Made by a program: the position numbers and the translations under genes. Shown here piece by piece: positions 24,769 through 33,563 of a stretch of 64,000 nt of DNA; position 1 is the first letter of the stretch, and each line of letters starts with the position of its first letter. The DNA is from CAVRQM01 sp963838805 (GTDB lineage Bacteria > Pseudomonadota > Alphaproteobacteria > Acetobacterales > Acetobacteraceae): the NCBI GenBank assembly GCA_963838805.1, contig CAWISK010000015.1:62001-126000 (forward strand). Direction: 5' to 3'. The notes under the pieces are model-generated. The model saw nothing but the letters and a program-made list of their open reading frames with translations, made no database searches and was not told the origin of the DNA.

Positions 24769-24797
24769 GTGCGGGGCGGCAACAATCCGTCCCGCAC
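24769..24797 (+). terminator. Hairpin after parB (terminator or leader attenuator)
   Basis: GTGCGGGGCGG (24769-24779) pairs with CCGTCCCGCAC (24787-24797) in an 11-bp stem with one G-T pair and a 7-nt loop, followed by TTTCCCCCTTTT. It lies between the parB stop and the next start codon. The mixed T/C tail makes it a weak intrinsic terminator; attenuation is an alternative. Confidence 0.55.
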
Positions 24798-24820
24798 TTT
24801 CCCCCTTTTGGAGAACTGCG

Positions 24821-25297
24821 ATGACCGACGATCGCTCGGTTCGCGACGCTGTCGCCGAATGGCGGCAGCTGATCGCGCAGGGGGACGCCCGCGCCCGTTT
24901 GGCCGACGAGGCGTTGCCCGCCAACAAGACTGCGCTGTTCGACGCGCTGGCCGCCGTGGGAATCACCATCGTCAGCGTCACCTTCGACGGCTACGGGGAT
25001 TCCGGCCAGATCGAGAGCGTTGACGTGCGCGCCGGCGAGGTGACCGCGACACTGCCGGACGTCGACGTCGAGATCGCGACGCCGGCTTGGGATGGCGCGG
25101 AGCAGCACCGCCGTACGCTGCCGCTCTCCGAAGCCATCGAACAGCTCGCCTACGCCTTCCTCGCGGAAACGCACGGCGGGTGGGAGAACAACGGCGGCGC
25201 CTATGGCGAATTCATGTTCGATGTCGGCGACCGCACGATTCATCTCGATTACCACGAGCGGGTCGAAAGCTCGGACTATTCTGGGCACGAGTGGTGA
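24821..25297 (+). CDS. DUF6878 family protein
   Basis: A 158-residue acidic protein. 'GITIVSVTFDGYGDSGQIES' (residues 47-66) and 'LAETHGGWENNGGAYGEFMF' are the conserved signatures of the DUF6878 family of mobile-element proteins. No catalytic motif is obvious. It is the first of a series of small orphan genes that travel together on alphaproteobacterial elements. A GGAG ribosome site lies just upstream. Function is unknown; an anti-restriction or anti-defence role has not been shown. Confidence 0.75.
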   Translation: MTDDRSVRDAVAEWRQLIAQGDARARLADEALPANKTALFDALAAVGITIVSVTFDGYGDSGQIESVDVRAGEVTATLPDVDVEIATPAWDGAEQHRRTLPLSEAIEQLAYAFLAETHGGWENNGGAYGEFMFDVGDRTIHLDYHERVESSDYSGHEW

Positions 25298-25307
25298 GGG
25301 GGCAACA

Positions 25308-25724
25308 ATGGGACACCCGTATCACCATGCCCTGTCCTCCGCCCGAAAGTGGGGCGGCACGGCGGACGATTACCTTCCGCTCCACGCCTGGTTCGATGAA
25401 CCCTCGAAGCTGATCATCGCCGATTTCCGGCACCGGGCACTGCGCCACCACGCGGCAGGTGTATTCGACCTGGAGCGCGCATTCCGGACCGCCATCACGA
25501 TTTCGACCGGCCGCGTCGTGCCGGTGCGGCTGATCGGCGAGCAGCACTGCATCGAGGATCTCGGCTTCATCCCGAGCTTCGCCGACTGGGTGCGCTGCAT
25601 CCGACCGGAACCCTGGATGGGCCGCGCGCAACCCATCCACCGCCAGGTCGATCCATTCGCGACGCGACCGGTCGGTGATGGCATTCCGTCGTCAGCGGTG
25701 CAGCTAGCCGGAGGCGAGCCATGA
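25308..25724 (+). CDS. DUF6915 family protein
   Basis: A 138-residue protein starting 'MGHPYHHALSSARKWGGTAD' with 'FRHRALRHHAAGVFDLERAF', 'GEQHCIEDLGFIPSFADWV' and 'IRPEPWMGRAQP', the conserved stretches of DUF6915. The His-rich pattern (HxxH at the N-terminus, HRALRHH) suggests a metal site. It starts 10 nt after the DUF6878 gene and its stop overlaps the next gene as ATGA, so all three are one transcript. Function unknown. Confidence 0.75.
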   Translation: MGHPYHHALSSARKWGGTADDYLPLHAWFDEPSKLIIADFRHRALRHHAAGVFDLERAFRTAITISTGRVVPVRLIGEQHCIEDLGFIPSFADWVRCIRPEPWMGRAQPIHRQVDPFATRPVGDGIPSSAVQLAGGEP

Positions 25725-26026
25725 CCGTCACTTATCCGCTGCGGGTCTTCTTCGATTGCTCGACGGTCCACCTCTCGGCAGCGACACGCCAATGGATGGA
25801 CAATCGTGCCGTCGAGGCGGCGACACGCTAACTCGCGCCGATTGATGCGCCGTCGGCGACGCCGTTCGGGTGGTTTCTCTATGCTGCTTGGCCGCCCTAT
25901 CACGGAGAACCGCCGGACCTGATTGCGGTCATGCGGCATGCGCGCGCGATGGGCGCCGAATACATCCTGTTCGACGCCGACGCGCCACCAAGCAACGCGC
26001 TGCCGGTCTTCGAGGACGCCGACTGA
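25721..26026 (+). pseudogene. DUF5983-like protein with premature TAA
   Basis: A 102-codon frame that overlaps the DUF6915 stop (ATGA). It reads 'MTVTYPLRVFFDCSTVHLSA' to 'EAATR', then TAA at codon 37, then continues in the same frame with 'LAPIDAPSATPFGWFLYAAW' and 'MGAEYILFDADAPPSNALP'. The continuation matches the conserved half of DUF5983-type proteins, so this is one gene with a nonsense mutation and not a frameshift. Unlike the other broken genes here it is not explained by a homopolymer indel. Confidence 0.65.
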
Positions 26027-26060
26027 CGTTGCGATATACCAATCACACCCGTCCACCCCG

Positions 26061-26082
26061 AGCCCGGCCACTGCGCCGGGCT
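26061..26082 (+). terminator. GC hairpin before the next small gene
   Basis: AGCCCGGC (26061-26068) pairs perfectly with GCCGGGCT (26075-26082), loop CACTGC, followed by TCGTCGTTT and then the AGGAGG ribosome site of the gene at 26104. It fits an intrinsic terminator or attenuator. Confidence 0.5.
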
Positions 26083-26103
26083 TCGTCGTTTCAGGAGGCC
26101 GCA

Positions 26104-26592
26104 ATGGCGGACTACTTCACCCAGTTCTCCTGCATGTTCGACGTCGGCACGGCGGACAATGCCGTGCGCGCGATCGAAATCCTGCGGCAGCAAGCCGTGG
26201 CGTTGTTCGACGAAGACGGCAGCGACCTGGGCTGCGACGTTCAACACGATCCCGAAACCGGTCCGGGTGCGCTCTGGATCAGCTCGGACAAGTATGGCGA
26301 GCCGGAACACGCCATCGCCTTCGTGCTCGCGTGCGCGAAGGCGTTCGACCTGAAGGGGCGATGGGGCTTCACCTGGGCGCTGACCTGCTCGAAGCCGCGC
26401 CTCGACGGTTTTGGCGGCGGGGCGCAGGTGATCGACCTGGGCGCGCGCAGGAGCGTCGGCTGGACCGATTGCGATCACTGGCTGATGGGCGCGCTCGATC
26501 CGGCATTCGACGCCGAAACCGGCATCGCGCAATCGGCGGCCATCGGCGGGGAACGGGTCGTGGGCGCCGGAGCCGATCCGGCGGAGAATTAG
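26104..26592 (+). CDS. Hypothetical protein of the mobile-element gene train
   Basis: A 162-residue acidic protein starting 'MADYFTQFSCMFDVGTADNA', with an excellent AGGAGG ribosome site. 'GALWISSDKYGEPEHAIAFV' and 'RWGFTWALTCSKPRLDGFGG' look like a compact alpha/beta domain with many aromatic and acidic residues, and 'GWTDCDHWL' follows. I do not recognise a named family with confidence. Its place between DUF5983-like and Toprim genes matches the orphan-gene strings of alphaproteobacterial plasmids. Confidence 0.7.
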   Translation: MADYFTQFSCMFDVGTADNAVRAIEILRQQAVALFDEDGSDLGCDVQHDPETGPGALWISSDKYGEPEHAIAFVLACAKAFDLKGRWGFTWALTCSKPRLDGFGGGAQVIDLGARRSVGWTDCDHWLMGALDPAFDAETGIAQSAAIGGERVVGAGADPAEN

Positions 26593-26598
26593 GCCGGT

Positions 26599-26622
26599 CG
26601 CGATCGATCTCACGCGATCGCG
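26599..26622. terminator. Inverted repeat CGCGATCG/CGATCGCG
   Basis: CGCGATCG (26599-26606) and CGATCGCG (26615-26622) form an 8-bp stem with an 8-nt loop just after the preceding stop codon. There is no T tract, so termination would need other factors. Confidence 0.35.
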
Positions 26623-26649
26623 GCAGAGCACTCCCACTGTTGCAACCTC

Positions 26650-26710
26650 GGGTTCGCCGTCGGGTCCCCACGAAGCTTGCTTCGTGGGGTGCCGCGGCAA
26701 CGGCGAGCCC
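26650..26710 (+). promoter_or_regulatory. Two-level hairpin leader of the Toprim gene
   Basis: An outer stem pairs GGGTTCGCCG (26650-26659) with CGGCGAGCCC (26701-26710). Inside it CCCCACGAAGC (26666-26676) pairs perfectly with GCTTCGTGGGG (26679-26689). CTTTTCGTT follows, then a CGGAGG ribosome site and the ATG at 26732. The nesting suggests an RNA leader or attenuator instead of a simple repeat. Confidence 0.5.
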
Positions 26711-26731
26711 CTTTTCGTTCCGGAGGCCGCG

Positions 26732-27779
26732 ATGCCGAGCACGGCATCCGAGCTGGCGCGCCGTCTTGCCGTCAACGCCGAAGCCGTCTGCCGCCACTAT
26801 TTGTCCAACGGCTATCGCCAGGGCCGCTACTGGATGGTGGGCGACGTTCGCAACACGCCGGGCCGGTCGCTGTTCGTCCGGCTCAGTGGCCCGGAATCCG
26901 GTCCCGGCGCCGCCGGGCACTGGACCGATGCCGCCTCGGCCGAATATGGCGACCTGCTCGACGTGATCCGCGAGAGCTGCGGTTTCATCGACTTTCGCGA
27001 TGTCGCCGATGAGGCAAGACGCTTTCTGAGTCTGCCGATGCCAGAAGTCCACGCAATCCCTCACGCGAGCACCGACAGGGTCGCCGGAAGCCGCACGGCG
27101 GCTGTTTGCCGCCTCGAAGCCGATCCTGGGCACCATTGCGGAGACGTATCTGCGGGGACGCGGCACGCAGAGCTTCCGGGATTGCACCGCGCTTCGGTTC
27201 CATGCCCGCTGCTTCTATCGGCCGGCCGACACGGAGCCCGCAGACACAAGCACCGCCTGGCCAGCGCTGATCGCGGCGATCACCAATCTCGACGGCACCG
27301 TGACCGGCGTGCACCGGACATGGCTGGCTCCGACGGGGGCCACAAAAGCGCCGATTGCGACACCGCGGAGGGCGATGGGGCAGCTGCTCGGCAATGGCGT
27401 GCGGCTCGGCACAGTGCGCGACATCATGGCGGCGGGCGAAGGCATCGAGACGATGCTGTCGCTGCGGAGCATCATGCCTGAACTGCCGATGATCGCCGCG
27501 CTGTCGGCCAATTACCTCGCCGCGCTGATCGTGCCCGCAGCGCTGCGGCGCCTCTACATCGCGCGCGACAACGATCCGGCGGGATTACGGGCGGAACGCA
27601 CGCTGGCCGCGCGGGTGCAGGCGACCGGGATCGAAGCGCTGACGCTGGCACCGGCCCTGGGCGACTTCAACGACGACCTCCGGCAGCTTGGTGCCGATGC
27701 TCTCGCGGCAGCAATCCGGGTGCAGCTCGCCCCGGAGGACGTGGCGCGGTTCTGGAGGCGGCCGGACCGCACGGGCTGA
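26732..27779 (+). pseudogene. Toprim/primase-like protein (DUF7146 type), one +1 frameshift
   Basis: Repaired length about 348 residues. The N-terminal frame has 'MPSTASELARRLAVNAEAVC' and 'HYLSNGYRQGRYWMVGDV', a zinc-finger-less primase-like start. After the break near 27077 (GGG run, one G too many) the second frame has 'SPEAARRLFAASKPILGT', 'TYLRGRGTQSF', 'AAGEGIETMLSLRS' (the Toprim Glu motif), 'RRLYIARDNDPAG' (Toprim DxD-like) and 'LGDFNDDLRQLG'. Such proteins are mobile-element primase/helicase relatives. The homopolymer break may be a sequencing error. Confidence 0.75.
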
Positions 27780-27905
27780 GACGGAGGCCGCGGCGCTCCG
27801 CGTCGCGCTCGCCGGTCAACAGCGTCATCCCGGCAGAGAGGACCGCGCCGACGGCCTTCTGAGAGGGCGATCGGACCGGAAACGGCCCGGGCCGGCAACG
27901 GCTGC

Positions 27906-28103
27906 GGCCAGCTATTTTCCCCTGGGCGGGTCATGCCGCGACAGGTCGCGACGACGCTCAAGCCGCCCATTCCTCGCGCGGCAAAATAGCCGGCCTACGC
28001 CGTCCTCCGCTGCGCTGCGGCCGCTCGGCGCCAAGAGGGGCGCCGGCGGTGCAAGCCCGTGCCGCTCCCGGTCTTCGTCGCCTGGAAGGCCGCGATGGGC
28101 GCG
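27906..28103 (+). ncRNA. Long structured leader, copy A
   Basis: GGCC-a-GCTATTTT (27906-27918) pairs with AAAATAGC-c-GGCC (27983-27995), enclosing a GGGCGG/CCGCCC helix (27924-27929 with 27963-27968) and the box ATTCCTCGCG. Downstream come CCGTCCTCCGCTGCGCTGCGG (from 28000) and GGCCGCGATGGGCGCG (28088-28103), 24 nt before the DUF2493 start. Copy B at 45053 has the same boxes in the same order and a differently sequenced but equally paired main stem. That covariation supports an RNA structure. Role unknown. Confidence 0.65.
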
Positions 28104-28127
28104 GTGACCAGCCAGGAGGCAGACGCC

Positions 28128-29059
28128 ATGATCCGCCGAGACGATCGCGAACCGCCGCACGGCACATCCGCAACCGCGACGGTCCTCACCGAACTTCAGC
28201 TCTACGGCCACCGCCCCTTCCAGGACGAACCCGACCCGCGGCCGCTGCCCGACGAGCGCCAGCTCGGCGCCGCCCTGGCCGACATCTTCGACGCCCTGGT
28301 CGCCACGCTGACCGACACGCGCCTCGAACCCGATCTCGAGGACCTGCTCTGGTCCACCGTCAATTTGTTCCACCGTGCCACCGACCGGATCGAGCGCACC
28401 CTCGACACCAATGAGCAGGCGCAGCGCCGGAGCCAAAAGGAGCAGGACGGCTCGGAAATCCGCTCCGTCGAACTGGAGCGGCTGCTGGCCGAGGGCCTGA
28501 CGCTGATCGAGCGGCGCACCGCCTTCGAGCTGATGCGCGACCAGGCCGCCGAGCTGTTCGAGACGCACACCGGCTACGCCTGGCGCCCCGCGCCGGGTCG
28601 ATGGTCAACCACCGCGCGCTGACCGCGGCGATGATCGACAGCCGCGACTTCCTCGCCGCCAAGCGTCGGGCCGACACCGAGGTGATGCTACCACCCGGCC
28701 CGAAGGTCGCCTTCACCGGCGGCTACGAGTGCAACGACCACCGGGCGATCTGGGCCGCGCTCGACCGGGTGCATGCGAAACACCCCGGCATGGTGCTGCT
28801 GCACGGCGGCTCGCCCAAGGGCGCCGAACGCATCGCGTCCTGCTGGGCAGACAATCGCAAGGTGCCGCAGATCGCCTTCCGGCCCGACTTCACCAGGCAC
28901 AGGAACGCGGCGCCGTTCAAGCGCAACGACGCCATGCTGGACGTGCTGCCGATCGGTGTTCTGGTGTTTCCGGGCAACGGCATCAACGACAATCTGGCCG
29001 ACAAGGCCCGCAAGCTCGGCATCCCGCTGCTCGACTATCGTAAAAGGGGCGGCGCGTGA
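28128..29059 (+). pseudogene. DUF2493 domain-containing protein, one -1 frameshift
   Basis: Repaired length about 310 residues. The N-terminal frame has 'LTELQLYGHRPFQDEPDPRP' and 'LEDLLWSTVNLFHRATDRIE'. A missing G near 28592 shifts the frame. The second frame resumes 'MVNHRALTAAMIDSRDFLAA' and carries the DUF2493 (SLOG-like, YspA family) fold with 'KVAFTGGYECNDHRAIWAAL', 'LLHGGSPKGAERIASCWA' and 'GVLVFPGNGINDNLADKA'. SLOG proteins bind nucleotides; several sense phage or stress ligands. The start follows CCAGGAGGC and the conserved long leader. Confidence 0.8.
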
Positions 29060-29213
29060 GCGCCGCTATCAGCCCGGCGGCACACAGGGGCGGCTCCGGA
29101 GGGAGCCGCTTCCGCAGCATCAGGTGTTGCTCGTGCAGCAACGCCGTCCTCAATGTTTCCGTCGGAGCAGCAGCCGCGCCGGAGGCGCAGAATCAATCAG
29201 CAGGAGGAATGTC

Positions 29214-29650
29214 ATGATGCTCGGCGTTGTCTTCAGCCTGCTCGGCATCCGCCTGCTGATCGGACCCATGGTCCTAGCGGCGGTCTTCGCGTTGTCGTTG
29301 TTCGTGGGCGTCGCCGCCGGGCGGTTCGCATATGGGACCGGTGCGGGGGCGCTCGGTTCCATCATCGTCGGCGCGGTTGCGGCGGGGGGCGCCCTCGGCC
29401 TCGCGCAGGTCCTCCTGGCAGTCACGCGCTCGACCGCGCTTCGGCTCATTACCGTGGTGGCCTTTGCGGGTCCGGCCGCCGTCGCCGGCTACTTCGTCGT
29501 GCTCGGGCTCGCCCACATCGGCAGCGCCCACGGCGTCTGGCCGCCCAGGTTCGCCGGCATCGGCGCCGTGATCATTGCCGGCGCGGCGCTGACCCGCCGG
29601 GCGACGCCGCTGATCGCTGCTCAGGATGGCCGTCGTGCGGTATCAATGAG
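29214..29650 (+). CDS. Small polytopic membrane protein
   Basis: About 140 residues with four hydrophobic segments, for example 'VVFSLLGIRLLIGPMVLAAV', 'GSIIVGAVAAGGALGLAQVL' and 'LITVVAFAGPAAVAGYFVVL'. It has a strong AGGAGGA ribosome site and a double ATG. The frame has no stop before it runs into the SRAP gene that follows in another frame, so the 3' end given here is an estimate. The natural stop may have been lost through an indel. Proteins of this kind regularly precede SRAP genes in related elements. Function unknown. Confidence 0.55.
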
Positions 29651-29652
29651 CG

Positions 29653-30230
29653 ATGTGCAACAACTACGCGAACCGCGTCGCCTACAGCGAGTATGTCGCG
29701 GCGTTCAGCCAGATCCGGCTGCCGCTCCGGTTGCCACTCGCTGCGCCCAACCTGGAGCCGCGAGAAATATCTGGCCGACCGAGATCGCGCCGATCATCCG
29801 ACGCCACGATGACGGGGGTGAGCTGGCGCAGTTGCGCTGGGGCTTCGCACCGGCTCGACCCAAGGGCGCTCCGGTCATCAATTTCCGGTCCGAGGGCCGC
29901 CGGTTCTCGCACGGCCGGTGCCTCATTCCGGCCTCGCACTTTTCCAAGTTCACCGGCGCGAAGTCGCCGAAAGCGAAATGGCGCTTCACCAAGGCCGGCG
30001 AGGACTGGTTCTGCATTGCCGGCCTGTGGCGCCCTGCGGCTGGTGAAACACCCGAAACCTTCACGCTTCTGACCAGCGAGCCGGGTCCGGACGTCGCGCC
30101 GATCCACAACCGGCAGGTCGTCGTGCTCGAGCGGTCCGACTGGGCAGCCTGGCTCGACCCAGCGACCGCCGAAGCCGACCTGCTCCGCCCGTCGCCGGCG
30201 GGAAGTCTGACCGTCGAGCAGGTGCGCTGA
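29653..30230 (+). pseudogene. SRAP/YedK-HMCES family protein, one -1 frameshift
   Basis: SOS-response-associated peptidase-like (SRAP) protein of about 192 residues, whose catalytic Cys2 crosslinks abasic sites in single-stranded DNA. The start 'MCNNYANRVAYSEYVAAFSQ' supplies Cys2. After a missing A in the AAA run near 29765 the frame continues 'IWPTEIAPIIRRHDDGGELA', 'GAPVINFRSEGRRFSHGRCL', 'IPASHFSKFTGAK' and 'IHNRQVVVLERSDWAAWLDP'. All family landmarks are present across the break, so a sequencing error is likely. It is the last recognisable backbone gene before the cargo region. Confidence 0.8.
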
Positions 30231-30263
30231 CGTGGCACGTCCCACGACTTCAATCGCGCTCCG

Positions 30264-31186
30264 TCACGACAACGGCGAGACCGAAGCGACTTTCACATGG
30301 TCGATGAAGGCACGCAGCTTGGGGAGCACCTGGCGTTTGCCCGGGTGATACAGAAAGATCCCGGCGTCATGACGGCCAACGGCGCGAGCAGCGCCTGCAA
30401 TCGCCCGTCAGCGATGGGCGCTTTGGCAATTGGGCCGGGCACCTGGGCGAGCCCGGCACCCTGGATCGCCGCGCCGATCAGCGTCGGATAGTCGTGCGCG
30501 ATCAGCGGCCCGGAAACGACGGCTTCAATCGTCTCGTTTCCCTCAACGAAGGACCACGGTGCGATCGACCCGTTCGAGCGCCGTATGCGCAGACAGGTAT
30601 GATCCCGTAGGTCGTCGATGCGTTCCGGCCGCTTCCGATGGCGCAGATACTCGGGGCTGCCGACGACGGCGAACGGGAATGGCGGCGTCAGCCGCACCGC
30701 GACCATGTCGGCCTCGATGAACTGCCCCAGCCGAATGCCGGCATCGAACCCTTCGGCCGCCAGATCGACCAGCTTCTCGCTCGCGGCGATCTCCAGCTCG
30801 ACCTCGGGATAGGCCCGGCTGAAGGACGCGAACAGCGGCTCCAGCAGGATCGGCACCACCGCGCGCGGCACCGCAAGGCGCAACAATCCGGTGGGGCGCT
30901 GTCCGAGCCCGCGCGCGGCCTCGCTGGCGGCGACGAGTTCCTCGAAGGCGGGTCTGGCGCGGGCGAGAAACCGTTCGCCGGCTTCGGTCAGCCCAACGCT
31001 GCGCGTCGTGCGGAGGAAGAGAGCGGCGCCGACGCGCGCCTCCAGGGTGCGGATCGCCTGGCTTATCGCCGACGGCGTGACCCCGAGCTCCGCGGCGGCC
31101 CGGCGGAAGCTGCGGTGCCGGGCGACGCTCAGGAACGCCTCGACGCCGTCCAGCGCGCCTTGGCGGACTGTGAAGTCCTGCTTCAT
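30264..31186 (-). CDS. LysR-family regulator, C-terminus frameshifted
   Basis: About 307 residues: an N-terminal winged helix ('HRSFRRAAAELGVTPSAISQ', residues 24-43) and a LysR substrate-binding domain. Near 30360 a run of three C on the plus strand should probably be four. As given, the frame ends at 30293 with a meaningless tail, but the shifted frame gives the normal LysR ending 'GIFLYHPGKRQVLPKLRAF' to a stop at 30264. It diverges from a methyltransferase gene 77 nt away, which it probably regulates. It marks the start of the cargo region. Confidence 0.8.
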
Positions 31187-31263
31187 GGCCCGTGCACACT
31201 ATCGCGTATAGAGGCGCGCGAGAAGCGGTCCTACATCCGGCCGGCAACTCGGGAGTCACGCCG

Positions 31264-32109
31264 ATGCCGGAAGGATCCCCTGCCATCTCCGACGCCCTGG
31301 ACGGCGTGCGCGACCACTATCGCGCGACCGGTCTCACCGAGCGCCTGAAGGCGGCGCTGGCCGCCCTCGGCCCGGCGGACCGGCTTCTCACGCCGCAGGA
31401 CCTGGCGCCTCTCGACCAGTTCCACACCCGCGGACTCGCGGCGACCGCCGAGCTGCTGGAGCTCGCCGGCATCACCGCCGGCCTGTCGGTGCTGGATGTC
31501 GGCGCCGGGATCGGCGGCCCGGCGCGCTTCCTGGCCGCGACCCGCTCCTGCCACGTCGTCGGCATCGATCTCAGCGAGCCCTTCGTCGAGGCCGCGCGCT
31601 ATCTGACCGAGCGCACAGGGCTGACCGGGCAGGTGTCGTTCGAGACCGGCAGCGCGCTGGAGCTTCCGTTTGCCGACGGACGCTTCGATGCGGTGCTGCT
31701 GCAGCACGTGGCGATGAACATCGGCGACCGGGCACGGCTCTACGGCGAAGTCCGGCGCGTGCTGAAGCCGGGCGGCCCGTTCGCGACCTACGACGTCGTG
31801 CGGATCGGCGGCGAGCCGCACTATCCCCTGCCCTGGGCGCGGACGCCGGAGACGAGCTTTTTGCTGACGGCGGAAGCGACACGCGCGGCAATCGAGCCGG
31901 CCGGCTTTCGCACAGTGGAGTGGCGGGACGATACGGAAGCGGCAAAGGCGTTGGGCGCCCAGTTGCGCAGCTCCGGGCCGCCGCCCTCCCCGAACCTCGG
32001 CGTGGTGATGGGGCCAGATTTCGCGCAGCTCGCCGCCAATTTGGGGCGAAATCTGATCGAAGGCCGCCTCGGTATCCTCGCGGCGGTGTTCGAAACCACA
32101 ACGAATTGA
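31264..32109 (+). CDS. SAM-dependent methyltransferase (class I)
   Basis: A 281-residue methyltransferase with motif I 'LSVLDVGAGIGGPARFLAA' near residue 77, the acidic 'VVGIDLSEPFVEAAR', 'FETGSALELPFADGRFDAVL' (motif post-II/III) and 'RVLKPGGPFATYDVV'. It resembles the UbiE/sterol-methyltransferase group acting on small molecules. It sits between a divergent LysR gene and a membrane-protein gene 18 nt downstream, so all three likely form one regulated unit. Substrate unknown. Confidence 0.85.
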   Translation: MPEGSPAISDALDGVRDHYRATGLTERLKAALAALGPADRLLTPQDLAPLDQFHTRGLAATAELLELAGITAGLSVLDVGAGIGGPARFLAATRSCHVVGIDLSEPFVEAARYLTERTGLTGQVSFETGSALELPFADGRFDAVLLQHVAMNIGDRARLYGEVRRVLKPGGPFATYDVVRIGGEPHYPLPWARTPETSFLLTAEATRAAIEPAGFRTVEWRDDTEAAKALGAQLRSSGPPPSPNLGVVMGPDFAQLAANLGRNLIEGRLGILAAVFETTTN

Positions 32110-32127
32110 CACCGGACAGGAGGTCAC

Positions 32128-32652
32128 ATGTCTCCCGCGATTCTGTTTCCGACGCAGCTCGTGCTCGGGTATGTCGCGTGGCTGCTCTGCTTTGCGGTCT
32201 ATTTCTGGCCCAGGCTCAGGCAAATGGACCGGGTGGAGGCGCAACGCGCCATTGCGACTCTGCACAGCTTCCGCTTCTTCGGGCTCGTCTTCATCCTTCC
32301 TGGCGTCGTCGGCCCGAATCTGCCCGCTGCCTTCGCCAACTTCGCAGCGTACGGTGATTTCGCCACCGGCCTGCTGGCAATGCTGGCTCTTCTCGCCTTC
32401 AACGTTCGCGCGCTCTTTTGGCTGCTCGTCGTCGCCTTCAATGTCGTGGGAACGACTGACATCCTGCTCGACTACTGGCACGCCACCAAGGTCGGCCTGC
32501 CGGCAATAGCTGGGGAACTAGGCGCCACCTACCCGATCGCGATCATCTACGTGCCGGCTCTGATGATCACGCACGTGGCCGCATTCTATTTGCTGCTGCG
32601 TGACCGGCCCAAGCCGGCGCGGATGCTCATCGGTGATGCAGCCGTGACCTAA
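32128..32652 (+). CDS. Polytopic membrane protein of unknown function
   Basis: A 174-residue protein with about five hydrophobic helices ('LVLGYVAWLLCFAVYFWP', 'FGLVFILPGVVGPNLPAAF', 'ALFWLLVVAFNVVGTTDILL', 'YPIAIIYVPALMITHVAAFY'). The ACAGGAGGTC ribosome site 5 nt from the ATG is excellent. It lies 18 nt after the methyltransferase gene. Similar proteins accompany LysR-controlled genes in soil bacteria, but I know no function. Confidence 0.75.
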   Translation: MSPAILFPTQLVLGYVAWLLCFAVYFWPRLRQMDRVEAQRAIATLHSFRFFGLVFILPGVVGPNLPAAFANFAAYGDFATGLLAMLALLAFNVRALFWLLVVAFNVVGTTDILLDYWHATKVGLPAIAGELGATYPIAIIYVPALMITHVAAFYLLLRDRPKPARMLIGDAAVT

Positions 32653-32751
32653 AGGCCTGGCCCACGGCACGGGGGGCTAGGGCGCGTAGAGCGCGCCGGG
32701 AACGCAAAACGGGAAGGGCAGCCGCGCGGCGCATCGATGCGGCAAGTCATT

Positions 32752-33291
32752 CTAGGAGAAGCCGCGTTGGCTGCCCTCCGTCCCGCGCGGCGATTCGCAG
32801 GACGCGTGCGCCTGATACACCATGAGCACAACCCGACCTTGCTCCGAGTCCAACACGGCCGTCTCCGCAAATCCCGCGCGGGCATAGGCGCGCCGCGCCC
32901 GGACGTTGCAAAGCGCGGGATCGGTGGCCACGGCGCTGACACCCTCGGTCATCAGCAGATCCGCAAACATTCGCAGATACCTGCTCCCGTGACCGTAGCC
33001 GATCATGTCCGGATCGCCAATGAACGTATCGATGACCTGAGCACCCGCCGGCAGGCGCTGCAGATGCGTTTGCGGCCAGGCTTGCGCCAGGTAGGCTTGC
33101 AGGTATGCGAAGGGCCGGCCTTGGCATTCAACGATCCATTGCCGCATCCGCGGCTCCTCGAGATCTTCGGTGAGAAGGGCGAGCTGCTCTTCCGGCTGTC
33201 CCCACCAGCGCATGACTTCGGGTGCGGCCAGCCAGCGCTCCGCGATGGACAGGTCGGCGGTGGTGAACGAGCGGAAGCAATACGGCGACAC
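32752..33291 (-). CDS. AAC(6')-like GNAT acetyltransferase
   Basis: A 179-residue GNAT with the layout of aminoglycoside 6'-N-acetyltransferases: 'VSPYCFRSFTTADLSIAERW' at the start, 'GAQVIDTFIGDPDMIGYGHG' (strand plus acetyl-CoA loop, GYGHGSRY in place of QxxGxG/A) and 'VATDPALCNVRARRAYARAG'. I prefer the GTG at 33291 because GGAGGAA lies just before it; an ATG at 33348 gives 198 residues. It could act on aminoglycosides or on a lysine-like metabolite. The 33292-33563 gap holds nothing identifiable. Confidence 0.75.
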   Translation of the reverse strand: MSPYCFRSFTTADLSIAERWLAAPEVMRWWGQPEEQLALLTEDLEEPRMRQWIVECQGRPFAYLQAYLAQAWPQTHLQRLPAGAQVIDTFIGDPDMIGYGHGSRYLRMFADLLMTEGVSAVATDPALCNVRARRAYARAGFAETAVLDSEQGRVVLMVYQAHASCESPRGTEGSQRGFS

Positions 33292-33563
33292 ATTTCCTCC
33301 CCAACCAGCGACGCTCTCTGGCAACTCCAGGGGAATCCCATATGGCATGGGTCGGGGTGAAGGCAGGGCTTGCGACGCGGTGACGTGCTGGATCCCAAGG
33401 ATGGGGTTCAGCGAGAGTCCGCCGTCAAGGGAGAGTTCGTCGCCGGATTCGCCGAGACCACCGATCCGCGCCGCTTGGCTTGGCGGGGGACCGGGGGCCG
33501 TCCGACGCGCGGACTGCCTGCCTCTCGCGAGGCCGACCTACGCCCAATCCGCGACCCCAATGA

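Noticed and set aside
21858..24797. 979-codon open frame on the minus strand opposite DUF932/parB
   Set aside because: It is an antisense shadow of two well-supported genes in GC-rich DNA; its translation is Arg/Gly/His-rich without any domain.
33349..33563. Short plus-strand ORF between the GNAT and tetR genes
   Set aside because: No ribosome site, no family similarity and Pro/Ser/Arg-rich composition typical of shadow frames.
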